Assembly: GCA_005406025.1 (NCBI GenBank)
Contig: BGZK01000219.1
Coordinates: forward strand, 62,001 to 126,000
Reading direction: 5' to 3'
DNA length: 64,000 nt
Source: Eumeta japonica
Lineage: Eukaryota; Arthropoda; Insecta; Lepidoptera; Psychidae
Numbering within the stretch: the stretch's first letter is position 1; the number at the start of each line of letters is the position of its first letter. The notes under the pieces are model-generated. The model worked only from the letters and a program-made list of their open reading frames with translations. It did not search any database and was not told the DNA's origin. Shown here piece after piece: positions 13,913-25,545 of this stretch. A program made the translations under genes and the position numbers.

Positions 13913-15949
13913 AACGTGCCTAAAGTTTTCACTTCTATAAATATATTTATATGGAAGTAATTAATTTATATTATATCGTATGTTTAATATCGCCTGTATA
14001 AAGTTTAATACATATTGTTATTTTGCTATCCGGTGTATATGGTCATCTTATTTACTTCCTTTTTTTTTTGGTGGAGCGACAGGTAGAGTTATAACTACAA
14101 GAGCGTACATGGGACCTACAGCGTACGCGGTAAACGACTTTTGCGGTGAAAATGTTATATAAGCCCAATTATGCCGGCCCGCTTGTTCGGGCGCAGGACG
14201 TGACAAGGCGTAAGCCTATTAATCATGTAATTCCCCAATTATTTGCTTTTCCTATCGTATTTATTTATACAATATACTTATTGAAGATCCTATAGCAGAC
14301 GTGCATACATATTGAGATTCGAGAAAACTTCGAATCACTAATACAAAGACCTTTTGTTGGGCAAGACCTTGAAATTAAAATTACTACTAATAATTAAAAT
14401 ACGCTATTAAATCATTAAACGATTTAATCCAAAGGTCCGTAACGATCTATTAATAAGTGAATTTTCCTCTAAACTGGGACAATACATAAAGTGACGAATT
14501 CGTAGGTGTATGTATGGTAGATGTAAGTGTAGGCTCTTGTATAGGTGACTTGAACTGAATAAAATTTCATTAAAATATTTCCCGTATTTTTTTTGCATCA
14601 TGAAAGTGTAAAATAATTAGAAAAAAGCATGAAAGTAGTAAATCATAGTTTTTTTATTAAGTTGTATTTCATGTCTTACACTTTTACATATTTGTTTATA
14701 TACATATATACGTATTTTCAAACATATTTAGTACTTACACAATTATTTACATTGATTCTTTATTGTATATGTATATATATGTTTTTCGACAATTATTTAG
14801 ATAAAACTTTAAAGAAAGCATCTAGACTTAATAACTTTTCCCCTTTGAATCGCAATTCAAGTAATCAAATTAATATATTTGAAACAAAACGGGAGATTTA
14901 TATAAAACCATATACATAAGCAAGTGATAACTAAGTTAAAGAAATCTTAACAAAACAGCGACCAAGAAACTGTAGGTTGATGAGCCAAAACAAAGTTTAA
15001 ACTTAAAGTTCGGTAAGTGGGATGACTTGGTGTTATCCGGCGCGTTCCGCTTATTTCGTATTCCCCACGAATAGTTGCGGCAACTACCGAAGTGCAGTAT
15101 CTACTTGGTGGGGTTGTGCTTATTTCGACCGAATCGCTTAATGAGATCGCTTAAACTTAACGGTACTTAACACAACTCAAAGTTCAGAGTGTACAACTCT
15201 CTACCAACGTACAAAACGTTGGCCGAAATATGACATGACACAAACATCGATAACGTTGCATTTGTACAAGGTCATAAGCGCATTTGTCTGAGTACACTAT
15301 GAATTTTCACAACATTAAAGTCCATACAAAATACTCAAATGCTATATATACTATATACCAAAAACATATACGATTTTAAAGCTTCCTGTTGTCAATGTTC
15401 ATTTCCTTTGTCTGATTACAAGTTCTCATTGAGAATGCACAAGTGTAAATGTACTTGAATGATTACGTAGGTGCGCGTGATGCATTCCATTATTTATTTT
15501 CATACGCATCATTTCGAACAAAATATAACGATATGATACAAAAGGTTCAATGTGCAATTATCGTAGGATTTCATTTATTTAAGACATAAATAGAATAGAA
15601 CCCTATTGTAGACCGCATACGACGAGAAATTATAATGCCTTTCTATATGCCATTAAGCAGAAAAAGTTTCAAATCATCATTAAATAAATGCTTGTTAGGA
15701 AAGGAGATTATACAATTTTTACATAACCAGCTCGATGTTTTGCTAGTTTTTTTTCCTTTGTTGTGGGTTATATATGTTTATATATGTATATATATATTAT
15801 AGATACAGTAATAATAACAAATATTATTTATTTAGACTACAATAAATTCAAAATTATAACCTTATAAGACTCGTTTTAGCGCTTTCTGTATATTTTACTT
15901 AGTAAAATAGAAAAACAATATAATTTCTCATGATGTGCAGACTGATTTG
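13913..15949. other. AT-rich non-coding stretch right of the satellite
   Basis: No supportable gene. A small GC-rich patch at about 14172-14200 contains a short stem (GCCCG, six bases, CGGGC). A 96-codon frame at 14629-14919 consists mostly of aromatic and aliphatic residues from AT-rich DNA and looks spurious. T-runs and (TA)-rich tracts occur near 15750-15800. Confidence 0.55.
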
Positions 15950-16090
15950 GCGCTGTTTTAGTTCATCAGCGTCACGTGCGCGTCGCCGCCCGTGCGGCAG
16001 ATAGCCGGTCGATCGGATGGGCGGCCCTTTGATTAAAGACCGGCATCCAAATGGTGTCTAACACTAACCCCGCCGAATAGCAAAATTCAA
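15950..16090. promoter_or_regulatory. GC-rich block, candidate conserved non-coding element
   Basis: A CpG-rich block of about 140 bp stands out in AT-rich surroundings (CACGTGCGCGTCGCCGCCCG at its centre). It contains CCCTTTGATTAAAG, which fits the TCF/LEF core CTTTGAT. There is no open frame of useful length. The regulatory role is inferred only from composition. Confidence 0.3.
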
Positions 16091-17990
16091 CAAAATGGAC
16101 TATTTTAGCCTTTTTGTTGAATTTATGTTGTATACGGTGTGCTAAACTAAGTGTGAGTTTCGTTTAAGGAAAGGAATAAATTTTTGAGTGTCAAATTGTT
16201 TTACTTATGTTTCTAAAGATAATGTTACAGAGTTGCGATTGCAAATGACAAGATTAAAGATTAGCCTTTTGTTAAAAAAGTTAAATTTCGCATTTAATAG
16301 TTAAAAACGATAAGGAAATGAAAAATTAATTATTATATTAGTTTAAAAAGAGGTACCGAAGAAATATAATTTACATAATACTTGTAATTGTTTAGAAAAA
16401 AAACCATTGAATTTCAATACCAATAACGTGCAAGTCACATGTTTTTTATCAACTTTCTAACGCTAAGACAATATTCATTAATGTATTGCTCAACACAATT
16501 TTAACTACTGTGATATCTTGATCACCAAAAAAGAATTTGTTACAACCGCATCTTAGTGCGGCACTGCTCTTATACTGGTTTACACGTGTAATATATAAAG
16601 CTTTGGCATCCAAACAAAAATTAATGTTCGCAGTTTCCCTTAATAAAATCTGAATATCCACAATATCATAATTTTGAGTGTCTATTGAAACTCGCTAGTC
16701 ATACTGTCTAAACCAATTTTCATATAATCTCTGGTCTGTTTGCAATCTTTTAAACGCCGTTTCTGAAACCTGTAATCTTTACTTTTATATTTTTTATGTC
16801 CAGAAGACCGAAATCCACCTTAGATGTGGTCATAAAAACACTGTTCTAAAAAAAGATGAAAAAATATATTTTTTTTGTGTTGTGAATCATATTCCAGTTC
16901 AAAATTTATTCATATGTGTACTTCTTTTGTTTGCACTTTTACGTTTTTATACACTTTCGAAAATTAAACAAACAATGAATTTTCACTTTCATTCGTTTGT
17001 TTAGTTAACTTGATATTATACCCATTGGATTATTACAAATTCTACACACAAGTGCACTAGATGAAGATATGTTAAATACAATACACGTTAAATTGGGTTA
17101 CGTTAAGGCTGTGGGTAAAATTATGTGTTTGGAATTATTATCATTGCATTCACAAGGCGTTACATTTAATGTGATTTAAATAACGAAGCATTTATTGCAA
17201 TCTTGACCACTCATGTTATTGCCTATGTTTTGCGGCTGATTTCAGCTTACAAATTACTTTCTCCATGCAGACCAAAATATTGTACGTAGAAAATTTGATC
17301 TGTCCCATTTGTATGTAAAATGTAAATCTCTATTTTAAAAGACCTATATTGATTTTGTTTCTCCGTATATAAAAGTTAATAAATTATGCAATGTGTCTGA
17401 CAAATTAGAATCATTAAGATAACAAAGAAAGGGGTCAACAAAGATCAATTTCAGATAGTTTTTTTTTTTTTTAATTTCTGAAAAAACGAGATTCCTGCTA
17501 CCAAAATTTCCAATTCGTCACCTTACCAAAAATATATTATATTACAAATAACTTACGCATATTTCCCATAAGGGTAGGCGGAGATTACATATTTCCACGT
17601 GCTGCCTATTCGCACATCTCTTTTGCTTCACTGACATCCATCAATCTTTTCAAGTTTGTCGGTTTCGGGCGCTTAAAAATTGGCCCTTTTTTAATGTACC
17701 ATCAAATTTATTTGCATAGAATTTTCTAAGGCGACCTTTTTCGATCTTTTCATTCGCTCTTTTGTTTTTTCGGTTTATTTTGTCGGTCCACTTTCGTTCA
17801 TCCTTTCGAGATGACCAAATCTCCACAACGTACCTTTTCTAGTCACTATATTTTCCTTCAACTTAACCGCTCTCTCACATCACAGTCCCTACATTTCGAT
17901 TGTGCGCAGATGTAAATGTATTAATTTTATGTCAAAAAGTTTACTCGAGTAAGGAGTAAGCGATCGATTCTTAATAATTTAGTTGAATAT
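16091..17990. other. AT-rich non-coding stretch
   Basis: No gene, RNA or mobile element recognised. The only open frame of note (16449-16661, minus) has no recognisable domain or splice context. A pyrimidine-rich section at about 17620-17900 shows no coding periodicity. Confidence 0.5.
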
Positions 17991-17994
17991 CGAT

Positions 17995-18000
17995 TTTATT
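17995..18000 (-). promoter_or_regulatory. Poly(A) signal AATAAA for the 60-residue gene
   Basis: TTTATT on the plus strand reads AATAAA on the minus strand, about 130 bp after the stop codon of the small gene at 18128-18310. Distance and orientation fit a normal insect 3' end. Confidence 0.55.
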
Positions 18001-18127
18001 TGCGCAGTAGTTGTTAATAAAAGAAATATTATGCACTTTAGTGAGTGTCATAGAGATCATAGCAGCTTTGTTTTATAATAAGAATAATGTTCATTTCCGT
18101 TAAATATGTTATGTTCATTAACGCGTA

Positions 18128-18310
18128 CTAACGTGGTTTAGGTTTGGCCGGTGTCTCCGGCAGCACCACCGTCGGCAGGTGTTCGTACTTGTCGTGGTCG
18201 TGGCCGTGGTCGCGCTTCTCGTGGCCGTTGGTCGCGACCGCGCCGTTCGCGGACTTGTCCTCCTCCTCGGTCGCGGGCGCCACGACGTGGTTTGAAGTTC
18301 CGCAACCCAT
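18128..18310 (-). CDS. Small predicted N-myristoylated protein (MGCGTS start), 60 residues
   Basis: The frame reads MGCGTSNHVV at the N terminus and ends AKPKPR followed by TAG. Gly2 with Ser6 matches the N-myristoylation consensus, and Cys3 next to Gly2 is a typical palmitoylation position, so a membrane-anchored cytosolic peptide is likely. The middle has an acidic EEEDK stretch (about residues 16-20), an Asn/Ala linker and a His/Asp-rich run HGHDHDKYEH (about 35-44) that could bind metal. The tail is basic and proline-rich. The upstream in-frame codons are low-complexity lysine and isoleucine with no earlier ATG, so Met before Gly-Cys is the natural start. The coding stretch is strongly GC-rich against AT-rich flanks, which supports real coding. 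An AATAAA lies 130 bp downstream. Several families begin MGCG; I cannot assign one. A 5' untranslated exon further right is possible. Confidence 0.72.
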   Translation of the reverse strand: MGCGTSNHVVAPATEEEDKSANGAVATNGHEKRDHGHDHDKYEHLPTVVLPETPAKPKPR

Positions 18311-18590
18311 TTTTTTAATTTTTTTCACTGCTACAGTTCATTGATGTTTAACATTTTCTTGAAATAACGTATCAGATTTGATCACTTCTATTTGAATTCA
18401 CACATTTCATAGATCAATTCCGTTTATTGATTTTACTCTATGTATACTGATCAAATAAAATACTAGAAATTTAATGTTAAACAATTTTTTTTTTGTCAGA
18501 AAAGTAATTTGTTATATAGAATAAATTTGTTTTATGTAATAAATAAAAAAACTGAATTAGTTTAGTTTTAAGAATGGCAAGCCAAAATAA

Positions 18591-18835
18591 GTACCGGCTG
18601 ATCAGTTAAGTGGTTAACAACATTACCTTTGACTTAAAAGGTCGAGGTTCAAACCTGACCAGAGCAAAAGATAAATTGACCAATAAATTTTTAATTTCAG
18701 ACAAATCGATCCATCCACTCGCTCTATACCTCGAAGATCACATTACCCTGAACGTTGTCGTAGCGTCGATAATAACAGTGAGTCCCCGACCGCAGCACCG
18801 AGGGCGCACGAAACAATAAATAAAAAAACAATAAA
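18591..18835 (+). repeat. tRNA-like SINE remnant
   Basis: The head resembles a tRNA. An A-box-like TGATCAGTTAAGTGG is followed by an arm ACCTT...AAGGT around an 8-base loop, then a B-box-like GGTTCAAACC with flanking GGTC/GACC pairing. It continues for about 170 bp into a non-tRNA body and ends in an A-rich tail (AAACAATAAATAAAAAAAC). That is the layout of a tRNA-derived SINE. The acceptor stem does not pair, so it is not a functional tRNA gene. The 69-codon frame across it is spurious. Confidence 0.42.
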
Positions 18836-19837
18836 GCTTAAATCATTCTTAGAAAACAATGAACACAAAAAATGTCGTGTCGTACTTGAGAATTCCTGCC
18901 ACTATTCGAATAAAATAAGATAATTGTAAAATGTTATCACATATCTCCAATTTTGAAAATGACTTCGTAAGTGGACGTAGGTGGTTAACGTAAGTTAGCC
19001 ATGAAAGTCACAACTTAAAATTACTACAAAATGTTGGCATTTAAACAACTATGACGGAAAAAAAAATGTTTTTGTTCCTGGCCCAATGCTCAAATTATTC
19101 TTGTTTCTTGCATTTTGATAGGATTAGACTGTGCACGTAAAGATTGTAGTATAACTTTAGGAACATACTTAATTTTGTGCAGTAATCTAAAACCGTCATT
19201 GAAATCTGTACATTACACAATGGTAACAAGACGGTAAAAAAAACTTATATGTATATAATATTTAAAACTTACTTAAAGTCAAAAACAAAACAGAAGCGCT
19301 ATGTCGGTAATTAGGGCTGCGCCGTTCCTGCCACAATCGATAAATCACCTCGATTACCGGAAAGAAAAATCGAGCGGTACGGTCAAAGTCGAAACGAAAA
19401 ATAAATAACGAGACGAAAAATAAATGACAAGATTCCATGGACTGAGGTCGCGTCGAGACTAGTATACAAAACTCAACATTTGTTTGTCTGTTCACATTTT
19501 ATGCGGTACCATGCCATTCACCCGATTGCCATAAAACCTTGTTAACCTACTGCTTACACTTACGTGTAGACTCTGTATCCGGTTTTGTTTACGCATTTGT
19601 ATTATGTGCCGAACTAATGAACCGATTCCAAAAATTTCTTCATTAATAAAACCTCCCTGAGTAACATAGACTATTAACTTTTCGCCTTGGCTTCCTCAGA
19701 ATATTTGTACTGTTTCAGATTATAAAAAATTTTCATCCATAAAAAGCTAAACTAACTTCGACTACTATAGCTTAAATTTTATTTTTATACTAGTATTTAC
19801 CGTGGCTTTTTTCAAATCGGAACACTAACCGAAGAGA

Positions 19838-20125
19838 TCGAAATGAAGAACGGGCCTAAGTCGATATCGAGTATGATACTAAAATTAGAATCAAGAGCAT
19901 AACTAAAATCAGAATCAGGAGTAGTACTGAAATCAGAATGAAGAGTGAGACAGGAATTGAGAACGGGATTAGAACCGGAATGTACCGAGATCAAGATCAG
20001 ATTCCAACCCAAAAGCGGGACCGCGGTACTAATCGAGACTCAGACGAATTGGCGGAAGAGCAGGACCGGGATTAGAATTTGAGAACTGGCTAGGATCGGT
20101 ATCACGATTGAAAACGTGATCGGTC
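19838..20125. repeat. Imperfect 6-bp/24-bp periodic repeat (purine-rich on plus strand)
   Basis: Four clear 24-bp units start at 19878, 19902, 19926 and 19950 (ACTAAAATCAGAATCA-like). Looser hexamers of the GAATCA/GAACCG/GATCGA type continue on both sides. On the minus strand this reads as an 8-residue repeat (SDFS..D). Related tracts occur at 23.9, 25.4, 34.5, 37.1, 38.0, 48.4 and 49.1 kb. Probably a decayed simple-sequence-derived repeat; not coding. Confidence 0.65.
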
Positions 20126-20254
20126 GATACACACGATGAAGGTATTCATTCTACGGCGAAGGACGACATCTTTACGAAATGAATAAAAGGAAACGGCTCG
20201 AAAACATCTTTTGAAAGCGTGAGTAAAGGTTACGATAAAACGTTTTAATTTTTT

Positions 20255-20375
20255 AGAAAAGGGTCACGCCCAACGATGGAAAGTAATAATTATGGGTTAA
20301 CTTCTATTTATTATAAAGGGGATACCTGCCCAACAATGAGGCGTTGCAATTATGCGTTAGTGTCACAGAAACACT
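20255..20375 (+). repeat. Diverged ~60-bp tandem duplication
   Basis: GCCCAACGATG at about 20268 and GCCCAACAATG at about 20328 lie 60 bp apart. The following ATTATGGGTTA and ATTATGCGTTA keep the same 60-bp spacing. Two units are visible. Origin unknown. Confidence 0.5.
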
Positions 20376-20454
20376 AGAAATCAATCCATCTATCAAAAAC
20401 AAACAAAATTTAGTACTGCAATAATTTATAACACAACGTTAATTACATCCAATA

Positions 20455-20575
20455 AGGGTACGTTCCGAAGCGTCGCGCCGTTCGGGTGATGCGGGGTGCG
20501 GGAAAGGGGAGGTAGTGGCGTGCGGGGGAACGGGCGACGGCTCCTAGCTTTCAGCGCCCGCGCTCGCTGAAGGAT
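20455..20575. promoter_or_regulatory. GC-rich block
   Basis: A short CpG-rich, G-rich block (GTGCGGGAAAGGGGAGG, then GGGGGAACGGGCGACGG) in AT-rich DNA. No open frame or splice pattern supports coding. It could be a promoter-like or conserved non-coding element; composition is the only evidence. Confidence 0.25.
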
Positions 20576-21294
20576 TGCTGTAATTTCTCATCAATATACA
20601 AACTTGAACGATACGAATTACGATATATACGGGATGTTCTATTTTATTACATAAAATTAAAATAGAATAGACTATAGGGCCAGTATAAAGGTTTTCAACC
20701 AATATTATATAAAAAACTGAGTACGCCATTTTTAATTTATTGCTTCAACAGAACTGGTTAACAAATGAGAAACTCTGAAAGAGCGAGTTACGAAGTGTAT
20801 TTCTTTATATATTATTTTTATTTGAATACAGAATATATGTTATATACGCGAATATATTTAACAAAATAAAATGGACTGTACTTTAATTACTATTTCTTGT
20901 CATGGAAGTCGGTTACCGTGAAGAAAGACTTATCGTAAATTTCCATGGTCGATGGTGAAATGACCACCATATCACCAATATACCATAGGTGTCTAAACCC
21001 TCGCACCAGTCATATGGTTACATCTGTTTAGACAGCTTTCATCGACTTGCTGACATATAACGATTGTAAAGAAATGACAGCAACAAAAGTAATCAAAATT
21101 ATGTTTATAGATAGCCTGCTCAAGTGCCTGAACTTAATCCCGCCAGTTTGTATACAGAAATCACACAAAGATGTATCTACATGCTCACATACGAAACACG
21201 TTAACACTTCGTTTTGCGATCGTAAAACGAGGCAAATATTATCACATCTAAACGATACGCACACACGCCCACGTATGACGAAAGCGCCGAGAAA

Positions 21295-21560
21295 TTAAAA
21301 GCTCCCCCAGCGCCTCGCGCGCCCGTTTCCGGCGCGGCCTGTACATCGGTTTCGGGGAATCAATTTCGGCTTTGTTCAGCGAAATTCACGGTTCAAGGAC
21401 CCGAAGCCCTATTTTTCCCATGAAAAATGAATAGACTTTCGCTACGGGCTTATTGTTGGACCGCCGTCTGAGGGAAGGATACCGGTTAATGATTGCTTAA
21501 CCGCGTTGTGGTCGAAAGGCGTGAATAATAACTTCATAACGGGGATTATGTGTCATGGAA
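21295..21560. promoter_or_regulatory. GC-rich block, candidate conserved non-coding element
   Basis: A CpG-rich section (CCTCGCGCGCCCGTTTCCGG and beyond) passes into mixed-complexity sequence with homeodomain-like TTAATGATTG. The frame continuing to 21781 lacks an ATG start near its beginning and has no recognisable domain, so coding is doubtful. Conservation in other moths would be the deciding test. Confidence 0.3.
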
Positions 21561-23480
21561 TTGAAACGCTTATGATGAATATTTCACTTCACGGCATTGT
21601 TCATAATATGGGGTGGCCAGATATAGGGCATTTTATGCACATCCAAATTTCGACAGCGATTTCAATCCAACACGTCAATTCGCGAATCCATCGCTATACA
21701 CAGGTTTCATTTAAGTACACCGAGGATAAGTGTTATTTACTCGCCTCGAAGTTTCCTCAAATTGTTTTCCTTCGACGTTAGCGAGCGATAATGGTGATGG
21801 CCGAGTTGACAATAGCGTTGATTTCAAACCAGAAAATACGGGCAATTACTGACCACGGCGGGAAAATATACTAATAAAATTTTAACCTTAACTTAAATTT
21901 AAACCTCGTTTAGTGCTTCGGAAAGTATGTGCAGCTCTATGTCCTGGACTTGATATTTAGGTGATAACAATCATCCTCAGCTTCCTAACCGGCACTACAC
22001 CAGAGTGGAGATTTGAAAAAGGAGTTCTGAAATATAAATATCATGGAAGGACATTTCTCTGGAAACCTAATAACAATTTAAGTTCATAATAACTCATTCG
22101 CACATGTTTAGGACGGAACACTTGACCTTCGGGTTGACTCACTTCAAAGGATTATAATCGCCAATACGTTTGAAGCTATGCTTTTATTGACAAGTTCAGG
22201 GCAAAATCTTGGTTGAAAAGAAATATAGGAATACTGTGAGAAAAACAATAACAATATGATTTTGCCGTCAAACGTGAATTTCAAGATATGCCGACAGTTA
22301 CTTCCAGATGCACATAATTTACATAAAAAAGAATATAGGTTTGTGTACTGCGCACATCCAGATGCGTTCGATTAAAAATCCGATGAGAACGAAACACGGG
22401 GTACATTATTATCGTAATTGTATAAATTTTAAGCACGTATATTGGTTTAGTTTTTGCTAAAGATTTTAGGATCAGATAATTATTATTACAATTGTTTTTT
22501 TCAGATATAGACCCTTCTGTCAGGACGTACGCGCGTTTCGAATTATCTAAGCTACAAGAAAAGAAATTCACTAATCAACCACTTGAATTCTTATGGGTAT
22601 TTTAAATAGAAGAATTTGTATAACTATAAGAATTTAACATTCTGTAGAATATATAATACTTCATGGAAATGTACATAGATTCAATGTTATTTTAACGTCA
22701 ATGAATATAGTTTGTTTTTAATAAACAATTATCCTCCTCAATATTTGATAACAATTAAACACGGTAACAATTAAACAAGCAAATGAGCAACTGTAAACTT
22801 TACGATTTTACAAATCTCGAAATAAAATTCTGTTACTTCCACTTTTGAAGCACGTGTTTATATGCAACCCTTTGCACTCGTACAGCCACCCGCTTATCTC
22901 TGCAAAACATTTAAAGACCTCTTCATACATTAGAAGCACATAGTTTTAAGACATGTGAAGTCACGAACTCGTGATAGATGTAAGCACTTACTTACCATGT
23001 AATTTTTTAAATAAAATCGTCGTAAAAAACTGTTTTAAATATTATAATTTGGCGAAAAATGTGAAACGTTATTTTATTACACTGATAAATCATAAAATTA
23101 TTTTCCGATAGATTTCGACGTTTACAAACAGTGTTATTATAATAGATACATTTTTTTTTTGTAAAACCCATTTATGTCAAAAATTCACTTTATTAAAATA
23201 AAATTCAACCTCTACTTAATATGTTCGTCAATACAAAATGATTTTTTTTTATTTCTTCAACATATATTTTCTTTATATATGTTTATTGATTTTTACTTTG
23301 AATTAGTAAAATTTTTAAGTAATTTTATTTCAAGGACGCTTAAATGATAGGAGGACATCGAAGAAAATGGTGAGTAAATACGTACATGCATCAGGAGTGA
23401 TACTTTAGAGTGTCTAAAATAAACCTATAATTATAAAAGCATTAAACGCCGCCACTAACGCGGCTCCTAATCTTCTATGA
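21561..23480. other. Non-coding stretch
   Basis: No gene supported. A CACTACACCAGAGTGG-like motif at about 21990 faintly resembles the 'actgggccagcgtgg' string common in lepidopteran non-LTR tails, but it is too short to call. The remainder is AT-rich. Confidence 0.45.
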
Positions 23481-23555
23481 ACGGCGGTGGCTCGGTGCAC
23501 GAAGCTTTGTCTTCGAATCGGATTTTCAGGTTCTATTTCTGACCACGGACATGAA
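23481..23555 (+). repeat. Degraded tRNA-like SINE head
   Basis: GGCGGTGGCTCGGTGCACGA, then CTTCGAATCGGAT and CAGGTTCTATTTCTGACC, follow the order of a tRNA A box, anticodon arm and B box. The B box is damaged. No continuing SINE body is clear. Tentative. Confidence 0.28.
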
Positions 23556-23884
23556 TAACTAATGATATTTTAACTTAAGTTGAGTTGAAAAACCACTCGT
23601 TTCGCGAATGAATCCGTCGACAAAGAAGTTAGGTATTATCGCATTAATGACACATTCTTAAAAGGCTCCAACTGAACGCCAGATCCAAGTTAATGTGAAA
23701 TGAGAAGTCAGAGGGTACATATTTCCTGTGGAGTGACGTAAGGCTGACACAAAAATCCTTTGTGTTAACTATTAACTCTATATTGTAGTACCTCCACCCG
23801 CGTAGACGAGATAAATTCCTTAATGTTATATATGAACTTAATACGACAAATAATCATGATACTGACTGCTATTTCATTCTCGAT

Positions 23885-24065
23885 TCAAAACCCAGTTTCA
23901 ATTTAAGTAGGTTCCGTTTCTGATCCCGATTTTGATCTTGGTCCCGCTGTCAGTTCTGATTTCTTCATATTCTGACTCCGGTTACGATCTTGATTCTAAT
24001 TTTAATACCACGGTCGATTACGATCTTGTTCCATTCTGGTCTTTGCTTTTGATTCTAAACCGGAT
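23885..24065. repeat. Imperfect hexamer-periodic repeat (pyrimidine-rich on plus strand)
   Basis: Runs of TCTGAT/CCCGAT/TTTGAT/CTTGGT/CGATCT/TGATTC hexamers hold a 6-base phase for about 180 bp. The tract is the opposite orientation of the one at 19838-20125 and belongs to the same family by wording. The 64-codon frame over it is spurious. Confidence 0.55.
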
Positions 24066-24199
24066 AATGTTGCTTTCTATGAGAAAAGAGATTTCAGAAT
24101 CTAATCGAATAATACAAATGATTTGATGAAGACAAAGCAAAATGTAAATCTATTTTACTCAAGGAGTTTCGTATTAATGAAGTAATTGTTGCTATTGAT

Positions 24200-24504
24200 T
24201 TAGAAGTTCGGTTCAATAGTATAAAATAGGTAGACAACGTTAAATATAAATTCTAGTTTCCTTTTCCATAAATCTTCCCATTCGCTAGTACAACATATCG
24301 CCAACTTCACAGTAAATGTATGAATGGTTTGAGAACGCAAAAATAAAATAACGAAATACACTTTAATTTGTATATATTGCACAACCTCGCTCCCCCAACC
24401 TAATTGTATAAGACGCATTTCACCACAATTCAATGTCATATCTCGCTCCATAAAAAGTTCCATACAAAATATAACCCATTTAACTCTAATAAAAATCAAA
24501 TAAA
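24200..24504. other. Non-coding stretch with an unsupported minus-strand frame
   Basis: A 99-codon minus-strand frame covers this stretch. It has no recognisable domain, poor codon structure and no splice or poly(A) context. I see nothing else. Confidence 0.4.
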
Positions 24505-24750
24505 GATGCTATTACTATGGCTCCGCTGTCTGTCCGTTCGTCTGTCATAAGACTGTGCCTTTTTAGGGTGCCGAGCAAAGAGTGTGTTAATGCGACGCTA
24601 TTACTAAAGCTCTGTTGTCTGTTCGTTTGTCCGTCACAGGACTGTATTTTTTACCTTATTAGAAAAATACTTGAAATTTTCACAGATTTTGCATAATTAT
24701 TAGCGCTTTATGAACAAATAATAAAATAAAAAGGGGTTCCTTGCTGATTC
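24505..24750 (+). mobile_element. Lepidoptera-type interspersed repeat, two partial copies
   Basis: GCTATTACTATGGCTCCGCT plus GTCTGTCCGTTCGTCTGTC at about 24508-24545 is followed by TTTTTAGGGTGCCGAG. A second GCTATTACTAAAGCTCTG then continues with GTCTGTTCGTTTGTCCGTC, GAAATTTTCACAGATTTTG, and ends near GGGGTTCC. I recognise this order from a very common lepidopteran non-autonomous repeat (ends GGGTTCCGTA). The second copy starts where the first breaks off, so one copy sits within or next to another. No coding capacity. Confidence 0.65.
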
Positions 24751-25424
24751 AAAAGCAAAGCACTGGCTACTCGGCCGCTATAAATTAGATCCTAATTAGC
24801 GTCAATTATACTGCTGAAACTTTAATGTAATAAATATTAATACCATTTAAATCAGTGTATAAATGTATACCTAAAATGGTTTTAGATAGCAAATCAGGTT
24901 GAAATATTCATATTTTTAATTCGACACTAGATTTCAGCTCGTAGTTTCGCTAGCGTGAACAGAAAATTTCTTGCTTTATCTTTTATACGGAAAGAGTTAG
25001 CTGTCAATAATTAATCAATCATTCAAAAATAGCTTTATTTCGTAGATAACAGAAATAACACTTGAAACGCGTCTTAAACGATTGTTTTCAACATTAACAT
25101 TACCGACAATCCAAGTGCTAATTCACCATAAAATGAATGGGCAAGATCATTGAGTAATTAATAATTTAGTTCAAAAGAAATAATATGAAGCTATCTAATA
25201 GCAATGGCAAATTTTGAATTTCAGCTGGGATCTTATTATAAAAGCACACACATTGCCTTTAAACGAATTATTAACTTTGCTTAGACAGGTTTTATGAGTA
25301 GCAAGATCTTTCTTATGTCCAGTTTTAAAGTTATGAATGTCGCTCATTTTTTTTGAACGATTTTATATTTCCCTCGACGTATACAAGGTTTTCGTTAATG
25401 TATTGTGATGCTAAAATTAAAGTA

Positions 25425-25545
25425 CCAATCTCGTTCCTGTTCTCGATTCTCTAACCCCTATCCGACACTTGATTCTGCTAGTCGGCCCTCCACTAATTCT
25501 GATATCGTTATCGATCACGGTTCAAATTCGTACTAAGCCGGGACA
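25425..25545. repeat. Imperfect hexamer-periodic repeat (pyrimidine-rich on plus strand)
   Basis: CTCGTTCCTGTTCTCGATTC, then CACTTGATTCTGCTAGTC and CTAATTCTGATATCGTTATC. The same family and orientation as 23885-24065, more decayed. Confidence 0.45.

Noticed and set aside
492..13960. Dozens of open frames of 60-216 codons on both strands
   Set aside because: They are read-throughs of a 126-bp tandem repeat (a multiple of 3). The same 42-residue pseudo-period appears in several frames and on both strands, so they are not proteins.
14629..14919. 96-codon plus-strand frame
   Set aside because: Composition is dominated by Tyr, Phe, Ile and Leu from AT-rich DNA. No domain, splice or poly(A) context.
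18144..18344. Plus-strand frame opposite the small MGCGTS gene
   Set aside because: It is the antisense shadow of a GC-rich coding stretch; it lacks the clean ATG context and lipidation motif seen on the minus strand.
21506..21781. 91-codon plus-strand frame
   Set aside because: No ATG at its start, no domain; the frame seems to follow from higher GC content in a candidate non-coding block.
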